Of a stretch of 64,000 bases of DNA, positions 10,340 to 21,725 are shown piece by piece. How positions within the stretch are numbered: the first letter of the stretch is position 1; each line of letters begins with the position of its first letter. The stretch comes from Mastigamoeba balamuthi (taxonomy: Eukaryota > Evosea > Mastigamoebida > Mastigamoebidae), in contig CACRSC010000069.1 in assembly GCA_902651635.1 (NCBI GenBank), positions 15,336 to 79,335 of the forward strand, in the 5' to 3' direction. A program made the position numbers and the translations under genes. The notes under the pieces were generated by a model. It worked only from the letters and a program-made list of their open reading frames with translations, ran no database searches and had not been told where the DNA came from.

Positions 10340-10732
10340 AGATTTCAGATGCGGTTCGAACGCAGAGTGATTTCGACAATCAATGGATCAAAGCACTGCC
10401 TATCGGCTTGCGTAGGAAGATGCAGCAGACGTGCACTGGGTCAATTCTACAGACGCGAGATGACATAGTCGGGAAAATGGGGGGTGCAGTGAGGCACACT
10501 TCCAGCGCGCAGCGCCGGCCCATGAGCCGGAACAGGGCACGCCACAGTCAATTGCGAATATATATCGCTGTCCTCCCCGCATATGCAATGCCTGGAACGG
10601 GCGGAAATCACAAGGGGTGCACATCGCCGGGGTTTCCTCGTTATTTCCTGTGTGGGCGCGGCAATACTTGCCCTCCCTGCGCAACAAGTCGCCGAGAGCC
10701 TCAGTCCCCTCCTCTCCGTCCTCCTCCGCCAG
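10340..10732 (+). promoter_or_regulatory. Conserved upstream block of RW copy C
   Basis: The 300-390 bp before the copy C start match those before copies F and H, for example TTCGAACGCAG, GGGCGGAAATCACAAGGGG, TTTCCTCGTTATTTCCTG and AATACTTGCCCTCCCTGCGC. Such conservation outside the coding part suggests a shared promoter and 5' leader, or simply recent duplication of a unit that includes it. Copies B and D lack an obvious version. Confidence 0.65.
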
Positions 10733-11731
10733 ATGTCCACGCGCACCGAGCGTATATTCGCGGCGTTCCAGGGCCCCGTTCTGAGCGTCGGCACGGCCGT
10801 GGTGTACATGTTCCGCTCGTACACGGCGGAGCTGCTGCTCCCCCGTCGCTGGCGCCTCGCCCTCGGCCTCTGCGCAGGCGACGTCATGGAGGCCCTGCAG
10901 CATGCCACCGTGCGTGTCGACGCCTCGCTGTCGTCGCCCCCGCTGCGCTGCGCTTCCTGTGGCGACGTCGTGGTGCTGTCGATGGTGCGAATGTGCCCGG
11001 ACGGGCTGCCCGAATACCTCGAGAGCTACTGCGCCACCATGCGGTCAAATTGCAGCTCGTCCAGGCGCCACCTGCGCTCCAGCAGCGTCGCCCTTGCCGT
11101 GGAGGTCGGGGGCGTGCTGGTCTGCAGCGAGCGGTTCTCCGTCTACGCCCGCAAGCCCGGCAGGCAGCAAAAGAGGAAAACCGCCTCAACGACATCAGCT
11201 ATCCCCTCGGCCCCCAGTTCAGAGTGCTCGCCTGTCAGCGATCTCGGAACGCCCCTCCCCGACGTTGCTGACTGCCTCCCCGCCACAGCGGGGCTCCCTG
11301 CACGTGTGTTCCCCGCCATACGGTCTGCACAGCGACTCAGCAGGCGACCCCCCTCTCTCTCTCTCTCAGGTCTGTACATCGAAGTCGAAGTGTGGCGGCC
11401 ACATCTCACCCCCGACTTTCTATCGGCTGCTGAGTTGCTGATGCCTGGATTCGTCGAGGCGCTGTCACGGGTGCCGGGCTTCGTGATACAGAAAAGCTCG
11501 CTCTCAGCCGGTATGGCCTGTTTTTTTTCGGCACCGGGCGAATTGCTCACATGTATGAGTCGCCCGTTTGATTCAGACCTGGCGATAGTCGTGAGGGTGT
11601 ACCGCACGGCAGAGGATGCCGAGAGCGGCTCGGACGTGTGCGCCAAGTACAGGAGGAACGCCATCCCCAACGCCGTCAACAGCGACTTTGAGGGCCTCTG
11701 GCAACTCGTCGCCCGGGTTCGCAACTGGTAG
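10733..11731 (+). CDS. RW family copy C, full-length
   Basis: Best complete plus-strand member, 288 residues when spliced: exon 1 10733-11303 (571 nt), exon 2 11370-11510 (141 nt), exon 3 11577-11731 (155 nt). Both introns are 66 nt and stop-free, so the unspliced frame is also open (332 residues). Exon 1 encodes MSTRTERIFAAFQGPVLSVG, a segment RSYTAELLLPRRWRLAL, a Cys pair (RCASCGDV), a second pair (SYCATMRSNC), and FSVYARKPGRQQKRK, a basic stretch that could be a nuclear signal. Exons 2 and 3 encode VEVWRP, PGFVIQKSS, VVRVYRTAEDA, CAKYRRNAIPNAVN and a final Asn-Trp. No known family recognised. Four spaced cysteines could bind zinc; that is inference. Confidence 0.75.
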   Translation: MSTRTERIFAAFQGPVLSVGTAVVYMFRSYTAELLLPRRWRLALGLCAGDVMEALQHATVRVDASLSSPPLRCASCGDVVVLSMVRMCPDGLPEYLESYCATMRSNCSSSRRHLRSSSVALAVEVGGVLVCSERFSVYARKPGRQQKRKTASTTSAIPSAPSSECSPVSDLGTPLPDVADCLPATAGLPARVFPAIRSAQRLSRRPPSLSLSGLYIEVEVWRPHLTPDFLSAAELLMPGFVEALSRVPGFVIQKSSLSAGMACFFSAPGELLTCMSRPFDSDLAIVVRVYRTAEDAESGSDVCAKYRRNAIPNAVNSDFEGLWQLVARVRNW

Positions 11732-12189
11732 TCCTCGTGTCCTCCGCTCAGCAACTACGGGTCTCGAGATGCGCAAAAGCGCTCCTTGAGCACGAGCTCG
11801 GGCACTTTGTTTTTGGTTGTTTGCGCAAACGCAGGACCCCAAAGGAATTCTGACTGCCAGAGAACAAATTGATCAGCATCCCTGTTTGATTCTTCAGGCA
11901 GGCAAGTGGCTGTGGGCAGTCTATGTTCAGAGGATGCAGAGCAAGAGTCCGCAGAGTAATGCTTCTGCTATTGTGCGCATTTGATGAGTGCCACACGAGA
12001 GACGGAATTGCTGGTGTGCCGAAGAGTGGCAAGAGAAGATCGATACCGGGTGGGCAGCTGCTCTACTGCGTGCGTGTCGGGTCAGTCGCGAGCACGAGCA
12101 GGCTGGTTGTTGTCCTGGTAGTCTTTGTTGCTGCGGGGTTTGTTGGCTGTTGCCGTGTGTGCCTTTTGCCTTCGTCTTTTGTTTGCGCC
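11732..12189. other. Convergent spacer between RW copy C and PRMT3
   Basis: No gene seen. The spacer lies between two converging 3' ends and presumably holds both 3' UTRs. Confidence 0.5.
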
Positions 12190-14256
12190 TCAAACGTGGT
12201 AGCTGCGGTGAATGACCACGTCGGGGCGCGCGCTGCTCGAGAGCACGACGTCGACGAGCAGCCCGCGCTCGCCGTGGCGCTTGATGGCCAGGCTGCCCGA
12301 GAGCGTCGTCGCCACGTCGCACGGGGCCAGCGCCTCCTCAAACTCGACGACGCACTGCTTCCAGTGCGTGGGCTCGGAGCCCGGCGACGTGCTCAGCACC
12401 ACCGCCTCCTCGCGGCCCTCCTCGGCCCACCTGAACTCGCAGTCGAACCACACGACGACGCCGTGCACGCCCCGCAGGCGCCGCGCCACGCGCTGCTCAA
12501 AGGCGAACGTCAGGTCGTGCGCGCCCGTCCGCGGCAGCGTGTTGAGGTCGAGCTCGACGAGCCTGCAGGGCTCGCCGACGAGCTCGTCGGGGTCCACGAC
12601 CTCGATCGACGACTCGGTGTAGGCCAGCGGGCGCAGCGAGCTGAAGTCGATGCCGTAGTCGTTGGACGAGAAGAACTGCGCGCGCGACTCGTGCGCCCCC
12701 GCGGGCCGCTCGATCGCCGAGGCCCACATGACCGCGTGGCTCGGCTGCACGCAGCCCCCGGGCGCCAGCCACTTGTCGCGGAACGCGAGCACGCTCTCGA
12801 GCATGTTCTCTGCGCGCTGTCGGTGAGAATCAATTGATTTGGGCGCAGGGGCCCCGCGCGCACCGTAGAGCAGGCAGTAGCCCATCCACTCGGACACGAT
12901 GACGTCGACCTTGGTGGGCAGCTGGACCTCCTCGGCGGCGCCGCGCACCAGCTCGATCTTGGCGGTCTCGCCGTTGTCGGCGATGACCTTCTCGGCGAGG
13001 TCCGCGGCCTGCGGGAGGAGAAAACGGGCGGGTTGCGTCACGAGGGGAAGATAGACGAATCTGGGCCAGAACGTAATCAGGAAGCGGACCTGCGAGGCCT
13101 CGATGCCGAAGACCTTGGAGGCGCCCGCACGGGCGGCCATGATGCTCAGGACGCCTGTGCCCGCGCCCACGTCGGCGACCGCGCGGCCCTGGATGAGCGC
13201 CTTGGACGCCCGCTTGAAGAAGTCGTGGTACGCCCCCGTCCTGGCCGCGTCCCTCAGCATCTGCAGGGATGCCAGCGGACGCCATGCCGCACGTCGTTAG
13301 TGCTGTCACATCGCCGAGAATTCCCAATTATCCCCGTGCTGCCGCTGTTGTTGGAAGTGGATGAGCAGTGCTGGCGTGGGTGGCAGTCTGGTCCCGTGCT
13401 CTGCTGTGTGGCACAGCGGTGGTGATGTGGTATGGCGTCCCCCGGTGGTGTTGTTGTGGTATGGTCGTAGTGTTGGTGCTGTCACATCAGTGACAGGGGC
13501 ACTGGGCACTGGTGGCATGGAGGGCCAGTGGTGTCAAGTTGGGGTCCGGTGCCCGTGTGGTGTGGCGTGTTGCTGGCGCGGTGGGGTGGTGTGGCCTGCT
13601 GTAGCGCTGTTGTTTACCTCCTCGTGGATGCAGAGGCGCTCGTAGCTCTGGAAGTAGTCGGAGCGCACGTCGACCTTCTCGTCGCCCCGCGCGGCCGTCT
13701 TGGCGGCGCCGCCCTCGTCGTCGCTGTCCTCGCCGACGAGCACCTTGAGCGCCGCCCTGCGCAGCTCCTCGTTCTCGCGCCGCAGCCGCGCGACGACCGC
13801 CTCGGGCGCCGCCTCGTCCTCGTCCTCCTCAAAGTCCTCGTCGTGCGCCATCGTCAGCAGCGGGTCGTCGGCGACGACGGGGATCAGCAGCGAGTCGTCG
13901 GCCGCGAACGACGCGGGCACCGCCCTGTCCCTGCGGACGCCGTTGACGAGCCGCGCCCACCCCAGCGTGTCGAGGCGCATCACGCGGCGGATGGCCAGCA
14001 GGTCGACGCCGTGCGCAGACGCCGCGTGCGCCAGCGCCGCGCGGGCGCCGGGGAAGGCGGCGGCGCAGACGGGGCACGCGCAGGGCGCCGTCTCGGAGGC
14101 GTCGCTCTCCTCGACCCACCCGCCCCACTCCTTGTCGTCGTCGCCCTCGTTGTCCTCGTCGTCCCGCATAGGCGTCGCCGGGGCTGCCGCTGCGGCTGCT
14201 GCGGCTGCTGCAGGGGCGCGCTCGTCCTCGAGCATCGGCATCTCGGCGTCGGTCAT
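12190..14256 (-). CDS. PRMT3: Protein arginine N-methyltransferase 3
   Basis: Type I arginine methyltransferase of the PRMT3 subfamily, which in animals and yeast methylates ribosomal protein uS5 in the cytosol. The spliced product is 524 residues: exons 14256-13618, 13260-13090, 13008-12864 and 12809-12190. An acidic N-terminus leads to a C2H2 finger (C61, C64, H77, H82), the mark of PRMT3. After a helical linker come DYFQSY and IHEE, the SAM loop DVGAGTGVLS, the double-E loop SEWMGYCLLYE and the THWKQ motif. The double-E loop is only complete after removing the 54-nt intron 12810-12863, which supports the model. Intron 1 is 357 nt. URM1 lies 250 bp upstream on the same strand. Confidence 0.93.
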
Positions 14257-14506
14257 TCTCTCGGCGGTGGGCAACAGCACAGCGGACAGTGCGCACGGCA
14301 GATTCTGCGGATATCTTCTCATTTGCGTCATCGCGGACGTCACAGGGGACACACAGTACTGAAAACTGGCAGCCGAGGGCGGCAGCGCTTGGCAGGGCGT
14401 CCAACACACTTGCTTTGCCTTGTTGGCGGGAATTGGCCCTCTGCGGGGCTTGCGGGAGGTGGCTGTGTGCTGCTTGCTCTCTGTGCTGGGGGGAGAGGGA
14501 AGGGGC

Positions 14507-15013
14507 TCAGCCGCCGTGGAGGGTGGTGATGAACGAGACCACGTCGTTCTGCTGCAGCACCGTGTCGATGCCCGCGCAGAGCTCCCAGTCGCAGTCGTTG
14601 ACCAGCACCAGGATGCCCGGCCTCCTGCACACGCCACGCCGTTCAGCCAGATATTCCCCCGATCGCACCCAAATCCAGGATTCCACGGGATATATCTGAC
14701 ATATCTCGAGATATCCTGGATACGCAGGGGAGGGGAGCGTGTCGTGCTGGGGGGGAGGCCGTACACGTTCTCGCCCGAGATGAAGGGGACGGAGCGGTCG
14801 ACGACGTGGGAGTCGCGGATCCAGGCGATGAGCTTGCGCATGGGGACGTCGCTGCCGAGGTCGACGGCCACCTCGGCGCTCTTGACGATCAGCTCCAGCC
14901 CCCCACTGCGCGCGCCCCGTGCAGTGCGTTAGGTGTGGTGTGGCGCCCTTTGCTCCCCCCGCCGCTTGCCCGCTCGGGTGCAGGAGGCCGCACCTGAACG
15001 TAACCTTGACCAT
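14507..15013 (-). CDS. URM1: Ubiquitin-related modifier URM1
   Basis: Ubiquitin-like sulphur carrier for thiolation of wobble uridine in tRNAs and for urmylation, activated at its C-terminus by Uba4/MOCS3. The spliced product is 92 residues (human 101). Exon 1 15013-14994 encodes only MVKVTF plus part of a codon; exon 2 is 14905-14765 and exon 3 14624-14507. Conserved segments are FISGENV joined to [15 protein letters not shown] and SFITTLHGG. The required terminal Gly-Gly is immediately before the stop. Intron 2 (14625-14764) is full of GATATC and GAATATC words. The start is fixed by exon 1 phase. Confidence 0.92.
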   Translation of the reverse strand: MVKVTFRCGLLHPSGQAAGGAKGATPHLTHCTGRAQWGAGADRQERRGGRRPRQRRPHAQAHRLDPRLPRRRPLRPLHLGRERVRPPPQHDTLPSPAYPGYLEICQIYPVESWIWVRSGEYLAERRGVCRRPGILVLVNDCDWELCAGIDTVLQQNDVVSFITTLHGG

Positions 15014-15274
15014 CGCTGCTGCTGGTGTGGTTCTTGTCTGATTTCTCTATCTTCCCCAGATTCTCTGGTGATGTAATCGCAATATCTCCGGGGCCACGGG
15101 TGAATGCTCGAGAGCTCTCCGCATCCGCAGTGTTGTGTGGGAGAGTGTGATGCGCAGTGGTATCAACCAGACGCTGGGCGGGTGATGGGGGGAGTGTTTT
15201 GATGGAGATAGGAATATCTACTCTGTGCTGGGCTATTTTTGGAACACATCGCAGCCGGAGACCTCGAGGCCCAC

Positions 15275-16184
15275 ATGGCAGCAGCGGTCGTCAAGTGCGC
15301 CGCCCCGCCGCACGCGATTCCGCACCTGACCGCCCGGGCGCAGGTCCCCCCGCAAGGGCGAGAAGCCCGGGGTCTCTGTGACGCAGCAGAGCGCCCCGCT
15401 GGAGCGCTGGGTCCAGCAGAGCCCCCACGACGTCGACGTCGTCGCCACGTCATTCGACGACCGCCACCCGCCCGTGTCCGTCACCGAGCAGTGCGAATCG
15501 CATGGATCTGTGGCCCGCGCGACTCACGGGGCCCGCGCAGGTCGCACAACACGTTCTGGTCGTCGACGGGAATGTTCCCGCAGGTAACCGCGCCCGTTGT
15601 GGGGCTTGGGCGTAGTTATGACAGGGGATCACGGAGAAATGACCTCATTGCCGCCAGCGCATAATGGGGCTGGAATCTCGGAGATATTTTCTGGATTTTG
15701 GATCTGATGTGATATTCCCTCCTGCGCTCCTCAAGGTGCTCGTGATGGCCTTCAAGGAGGAGATCCGCGTCGCCGAGATCAAGACGACCACGCGAAACGG
15801 TAGGGCCTTGCGACGTCCTCTGCGCCACGTCGGCTAACCACCCGGGGGAATATCTTCTGACATCAACAGTGAAGCAGATTCTCGTCGACAGGTTCGGAAT
15901 TGCCCCCTTCTCTCCCTATATCAAATTGGTCGGTTCGCTCTCTCACGGGGTGTGCGCGGGGCAGGCTGATACCGTCGCAGGCGTTTGTGAACGGGAAGCC
16001 GCAGTGGAAGAACGTGGTGAGCAAGGAGCTGCTGGACCAGCGCGGGAAGATGCAGGTGGAGGTGCACATGGTCAACAACCTGCCCACCAAGTTCCTCCGC
16101 GTCACCCTCGCCTCGGGCTACGACCACTTCGCTGCCGTCTACTCGATCCGCGTACACACCGCAGAGGGCAAGTGGCTCTGCTGA
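15275..16184 (+). CDS. IFT25: Intraflagellar transport protein IFT25 (HSPB11)
   Basis: Small beta-sandwich subunit of the IFT-B complex, partner of IFT27, needed for ciliary cargo transport. The six-exon model (15275-15294, 15344-15490, 15541-15583, 15736-15799, 15870-15891, 15965-16184) gives 171 residues. Family landmarks appear across exon joins: ATSFDDRHPP, then NTFWSSTGMFPQ, then VLVMAFKEEIRVAEI, VKQILVDR and, near the end, FLRVTLASGYDHFAAVYSI. Each join keeps frame. The first 30 residues are less certain. It implies the organism builds cilia or flagella. It is divergent from URM1, with 261 bp between the starts. Confidence 0.9.
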
Positions 16185-16981
16185 CTCTCCCCCAAGCAAG
16201 CAGCAACTCAGAGGAGCAAACACAACAACCGAGTGAACAAACTGTGAACAACAGACATGCAACCCGAACAACGAAGTGTGTCCACACCGGGTCTACCGAG
16301 CGCTTTCTGGGCCAGCAACACCGCCAACAAATTGAGTGAACAAACTTTGAACAACAGACAGTATTCTGAACAACGGGTGTGGATGTCCACTGTACTGCAC
16401 GGTGCCTTTCCCCCAGCGGCAGCACAGGGTGCCTCTGCCCCCATTGGCAGACGCACATCCTGGGTGAGCGGCCGCAGGGACTGAGAGGCTGCGGGGCTGC
16501 CAGAGCTCAGCAATCGTTCGCAGCTGAGCACCGAAATACAACAAAAATACGCAGAACTTCTCAGAAACGCCGATTTCCACACTCTCGTTGCTGTAACGCA
16601 GCGATTCCGGCCTTCCATTACGAAGGCTGGCCCAGCGCCCATTACCCTGCAGGGACCGGCCAGCCCGGGCTGCGCCAGCGATCAATACGCCAGAGCGGTT
16701 CCCCAAATGAGGAAGGGGGGGGGAACTCTCAGGCAACCCGAACCTTCCTGGGAGAGGAAACCGGCCTGCGATGGGCGCTGCTCCACGTTGGTGGCCACTC
16801 ACACACCCCGCACACGCTCCACCGGCCGCGCATGCCCCGAACGGGGCCGAGGCGCAGATATGATGCAAGGTTCACAAAAGGTGCACTGTGTATCGAGACT
16901 GTGTCAGTTGGGGGTGGGTGGGGGGAGACCTGCTGTTCGGATAAAAAATTCTGTCTTGCCCCCTCATATTTTTTCTCCTTC
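16185..16981. repeat. Spacer with a 27-bp direct repeat
   Basis: No gene seen. Two copies of GAGTGAACAAACTGTGAACA... (27 bp, one difference) start near 16231 and 16335, each followed by related GAACAACG text. The rest is unremarkable spacer upstream of the next gene. Confidence 0.6.
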
Positions 16982-18946
16982 ATGGAGCCTGACCGCGCCA
17001 CCGCGTCCCCCGGGTGCTACCGGGCCGTGGTGTCCCCTCCCCTCGCGCGGGCGCCCTCGCCGCCGTGCCTGGCCTGCGCCGCTCCCGAATATCAGCCCGT
17101 ATCTCCCGCCGGATTTTGCGCACCGCGTTCGGACGCGCGCGCCGTCAAACGCGCGCCGCGTGGCGCGCCCGCGCAGCGCGATTCCGACGGGGGACTCGAG
17201 GGTGTACAGAAATCGCGTGCGGTCGCCGGTCTGGCGACGAGCCCGTCGGCTGTGGAGGCCGTCAAGAACACGACGCGGTCCGCCGCTGCCGCCGCCGCTG
17301 CCTCGGCGATTCCGAGGGCGTGCCCGCAGCCCTCGCGCCAGTGCGACCGCCCCGGCTCGCTGAGCTCCTCGGCGAGCTCGGACAACGACCTGGAGCCCGC
17401 GACGGCCGCCCGTCCGCCCGGTGCGCCGCCCGCACGAGAACGCTCTCTCAGCGGACATTTCTCCTGTGCACCTTTTGTTCACTTTTCGCGGGGGAGCAGT
17501 TGATGCAGTTGCTCTGCGCCGCTGCGGTCCGTCGGGCAATGCGGTTTCCCGCGTGCCACCCCCGGTGCCGCCGAACAAGCCCAGCGGGACTCTGGGCCAC
17601 GAGCTCCTCGCAGAGCCGCCACGCCGACCGCCTCCCGCTCGCCCCGCAGCCCCGGCCGCCCCGAGGCCGCCCGCGTGCCCGCACCGCGCGGTTCCCGTAC
17701 CCCCGGATGTCCCCGCCAGGCTGTCGCCGCCGCCGCCGGCGCTGCTGGCGCCCAGCGCCCCCGGGACGAGCACGAAACCGCTGCCGAAACCCCCGGCGTC
17801 GCCGGAAACCCCGAGCGTGCAGCTCGCAGAGGCGACGCTCGACGACGCCGACTTCTCGGGCCGCAGCTCGGCCTCTCCGGCGGCCCCGGCGCCCCTGGAG
17901 CCCAAGCGCCACACGCCGCCGCCCCCGCCGTACGTCGCCCCGGCGCCCCCGGCAGCGCCGACGGCGGCGGAGGCGGCGGCGGCGCGGGCGGCGCACAGGC
18001 GGAGCCTCAGCGACCAGACGGGCGCGGCGGCGCGGACGCTGAGCGCGCAGCTGAGGACCGACTGCGGCGGGTGCCCCGAGGGCGCGGCCGAGCCCGTGCA
18101 GAGGCAGTGCAGGATGAACAGGAGGCTCGAGAAGCTCGCGCAGCTGACGGGGCGCAGGGACAGCCTCACGCGCCTGGCGCCGCTGCTCGCCGCGGCCTCT
18201 GCGCAGCAGGCCAGGGACAACGGCGTGGCCCTGCAGACCTCCGACAGGCTCAAGAGCAAGTTCGGCGAGCGGCCCTACCTCACCAGTGCGCCCCGTGCCC
18301 TTGTGCAGCTCTCAATTGACATTTTTCGCGCTGCGCAGGTAACCGGGACGCCGTCGCTGCGGCCGCCGACGACACAAAAGTCGCGGACGCCGCGCGGCCG
18401 CGGACGCGGACGTGCACACACCCCGTCGAGATCAGCACCCCCGCGCCAGAGGTGCCCGCGTCCAAGCCCTCGAGCTGCCCGGCGCCCGCGGTGGCCGCGT
18501 TTCCGCGGGTTATTAGTTTCCGCAGAAAACACGCGAGCCCGCGCCCTGCAGCGGCAGCGGCGCTGGCGGCCCCTGCGGCCGCGGCGCCGCCCTACGTGGT
18601 GGTGCAGAGGGAGGGGGCGTGGTACCAGGTGAGCGCCGAGGCGCTGCAGCAGCAGCTGTACGTGCAGATGGCGGCGCAGATGCAGGCGATACAGCAGAGC
18701 GGGTGCAGCCCCGCGCAGGCGCAGCAGGCGCAGTGGGAGCTCTACCAGCAGTACGTCGTGCAGCAGAGCCAGATCGCCCTGCAGGCGCAGCTGTACGGGG
18801 GCCAGGCGCAGCAGCAGCAGATGCAGCAGGCGCTGCGCCAGCAGTGGGCCACGCAGATGCAGCAGCAGCAGCAGCAACTGCAGCAACTGCAGCAGCAGGC
18901 GGCGTGGACCAACGCTAGGCCAGCAAAGGTGGACAAGAAGCAATGA
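16982..18946 (+). CDS. Pro/Ala/Gln-rich low-complexity protein
   Basis: Spliced product of 610 residues from exons 16982-17420, 17500-18285 and 18339-18946. The N-terminal two thirds are Pro/Ala/Ser-rich with a possible SH3-binding run (PPPVPPNKP). A short conserved-looking helical region follows (RLEKLAQLTGRRDSLTRLA). The C-terminal 120 residues are Gln-rich, with repeated QQQ runs and tyrosines (YQQYVVQQSQIALQAQLYGG). The start is the first ATG after a long untranslated stretch. Intron 2 contains CTCAATTGAC. The first intron is the least certain. I recognise no family; an RNA- or actin-scaffold role would be a guess. Confidence 0.65.
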
Positions 18947-19810
18947 TCCCCTCGTCCCCTCTCTCTCGCGGCTGAGGGGGTCTGCGGCGTTCTCGTTCAG
19001 TCGACAGTGCGTGTTCATTCTGTTCTGAGGTTGCATGTGCCGTTGTAGGCATAGGAAATAATAACACAGTGTCTTATACTACTAAGGGCAGCCTTTGTGG
19101 TGCTGGCTGAATGGGTGTTGTATCGTCCAGCCCCATGTCCGATGGTGCTGAGTCAGCATGGTGTGTGGTCTATTGAGTGGGGCAAAGTTTGTTCACCCAA
19201 TTCCAATCAAAAGAGAAGTAAGATGTGGTACTTTATGAATCGAGATTAAGACCGCTGATACTCGAGCGGCGTTCTCACACCCTGAGTCACGTGTGCCGTT
19301 GTATGCAGAGGAAAAACAGGCGCATCGGGTAACAGAATTAGTTGCTGTACAAGATGCACTGTCTTACTGGCATTTTGCGAGCCCACACCACGAAAAAGAG
19401 AACATTCTCGGTTCCTTCCCGGCACCCTCACACGTGTGCGAGCTCCCACCTGATCTCGGCCATGCCCGCACTGCTGCGGGCGAGTGTCACCATATTCTCC
19501 AACGAACACAATCCCCGTTTTGTGCAACCCTCGCACCCGTCTGATTTGGTGCACATTCCTACGCAGGCAACGCGGCACCAGGGCGCTGCGAAGCCACGCC
19601 GAGAGGGCAGGAGAGCCAGGCACGGGTGGACTGATCGCCAGGAGAGAAGATTCACAGAACGTAATTCGGCAGTTGGAAGAGGGAAGAAGAAAAGAGGGGA
19701 GTGGGGGGGAGTGTATCTCGCTAGAGCCAGTACTTAATTCGCCCACTGAAAGCAGCAGCGGCAGAGCAGACACACAGAGCGCAGCAGAGCACCTCTGCCG
19801 GCCCAGAGCC
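18947..19810. other. No gene seen
   Basis: Lower-GC spacer between two plus-strand genes, presumably holding a 3' UTR and a promoter. No supported coding region. Confidence 0.5.
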
Positions 19811-21522
19811 ATGAAGTCCGTCAAGAAGTTCGTCGACAAGACGCTGGGCAAGCTCAAGAAGAAGAAGAAGCCCTCGGACGAGCCCCACCAGCAGCAGCAG
19901 GCGAGCAGCAGCAGCGGGAGCAACGCAGGGCGACTGGGCCCCGACCTCGCCAGCCACAGCGAGGCCCCCAGGCCCCAGGACCCCACGCAGCAGCCGCAGC
20001 AGCCCCAGCAGCAGCAGGCAGCCGCAGCAGCGGGCACAGAGGCGCCGCTGCCCAAGTCCACGTGGGCCGACGTCGTCCGCGAGGCCGCGCCTGCGCCAGC
20101 GCCCGCGGCGCCCGAGGGCCCCTGCGCGGCGCCCTGCGAGTGCTGCGCGCGCTGCTTCCCCAAGTCCGAGCCCCCGCCGGCGGAGCAGGCCAAGGCGTGG
20201 CAGGAGGCCTTCGAGCAGCAGTGGCCCTTCGACGACAACAGGCGCTGGCTCGTCGACGACGCCTCTCAGGTGCACTTTGCACTTGCGCCCCCCCCTCTTG
20301 CGCTGCTGCCGCTGCTGCAGGGCCCCCGCGCGCGCTGCGGGCCCCCGGGCCGCGTGGGGCCACACGGTGAGGGGCCGCGGGGCGGGCGGACGGGCCGCGT
20401 GATCGCTGTGGGGCCGCGGCGGCGAGAAAGCAGACTGCGCGCAGACTTAACGTTTTTGTGTGCACTTTTCCTCGGCGGCCAGTGGGCTCCTCCCGGGCGC
20501 CCAGCGCCCCGCACCGCCCCCGCCGCGCGCGATTCGCGCTCCCCGGTGACCCCGCACCCGTAATCGCGCGCCGCACGCGTTCTGCGGGCCCGCCGCTGCC
20601 CCAGAGACCTCTGCGGCCCCTCCGCGCTTTTTATGGAAAAAATAAACGGCTGCGAAAATCGCGAAACGCGAACGCGCTGACGTCGCTGCGCCCCCTTGCC
20701 CTGCAGGTGGAGGACAACGAGCAGTGGGTGGCCGAGTGGCGCAGGGCCGGGGCGTGGTTCGCGCGGGCGTTCGGGACGGGCGACTGGAAGCGCGACTGCC
20801 ACGCGCGGCTCGCGTACGACCGCGCCGTCGCCGCCGCCGCCGCGCGCGGGGCCCGGGGCTTCGTCGCCGCCTCGGTGGGCGACGGGCAGGAGGTGGGCCG
20901 CGCGGCCATGGTCTCGTTCGGCCCCGGCGGCGCCGCCGTGACGTCTGCGATGCTCCACGCGCGGTTCGTCGGCGCCGAGCGCCCGGGGCCGACGCTCGTC
21001 GTCAGCGTCGCCGCCATGGCGCTGTTCGGCGACGTCGACGACCTGGCGCGGCGGCTGATGGCGGGGCTGCTCGACGCCGCGGGGCCCGAGTGCGCGTGCG
21101 TGAGCGTCGACGAGGGCCACCGCTACGACTGGCTCTGGCCGCACGTCCTCCAGCTCGGCGCCGGCCACGTCGTCGCAGCCGGCGCCGACAGCCGCCAGGT
21201 CGTCCGGGCCAACGGCGGCACGCGGGCGCTGGTCGTCGACGGCGAGACGACGCTGACGTGCGCGGCCGACGGGTCGTTCGGCGTGGAGGTCGTCGCGTGG
21301 GGGAACCCGTGCAGGGTCGTCGTCTGGGGCGCCGCCCTCGTCGACGCGCTGCTCCGCGACCCGCCCAAGTCCTTCGCGGGCGCCCGCGCAGAGCGCAGCG
21401 ACGGGCCCCTGCCCGCCGACAAGCGCGCGGCCGCCGTCGACAGGGCCGTCGCCGAGAAGGCCGCCGAGGCGTTCGCGCACGTGGCCCCGGGCGCTGCCAA
21501 CTGGACCATCCAGATGGTCTAG
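19811..21522 (+). CDS. Uncharacterised protein with Lys-rich start and Gln-rich linker
   Basis: Two exons (19811-20269 and 20707-21522) joined in phase 0 across a 437-nt intron give 424 residues. The N-terminus MKSVKKFVDKTLGKLKKKKK is very basic. A Gln/Ala/Pro linker and a Cys cluster (CAAPCECCARC) follow. The C-terminal 270 residues look globular, with alternating hydrophobic strands (PTLVVSVAAMALFG, RVVVWGAALVDALL) and end WTIQMV. No family recognised. A (CTG)10 run begins five bases after the stop codon. Confidence 0.7.
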
Positions 21523-21525
21523 TGG

Positions 21526-21527
<2 letters not shown>

Positions 21528-21557
<30 letters not shown>
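21528..21557 (+). repeat. (CTG)10 microsatellite just after a stop codon
   Basis: Ten perfect CTG units start at 21528, five bases past the TAG ending at 21522, so they lie in the presumed 3' UTR of the preceding gene. Confidence 0.95.
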
Positions 21558-21558
<1 letters not shown>

Positions 21559-21725
21559 GCACTCTGGCCCCTCCTCCTCCGCTGCCGCAGCGCCTCGCAG
21601 CTGCCAGCTGCCGCCCTGTTCAATTGAATGCGAGAGAATAACGTGCGCCTCTTGTGCGCGTGTTTTTCTAGTGGAGTCTACGGGAGGGCTTTCAGGTTTT
21701 CGGGCAGCTTTAGGCCCCCAGAAAG

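Noticed and set aside
12063-12341. Open frames overlapping the PRMT3 3' end
   Set aside because: Shadows of the PRMT3 coding frame.
16964-18259. 431-codon minus-strand open frame
   Set aside because: Antisense to the Pro/Gln-rich gene. I kept the plus strand because of plausible splice sites and the Gln-rich tail, but support is moderate.
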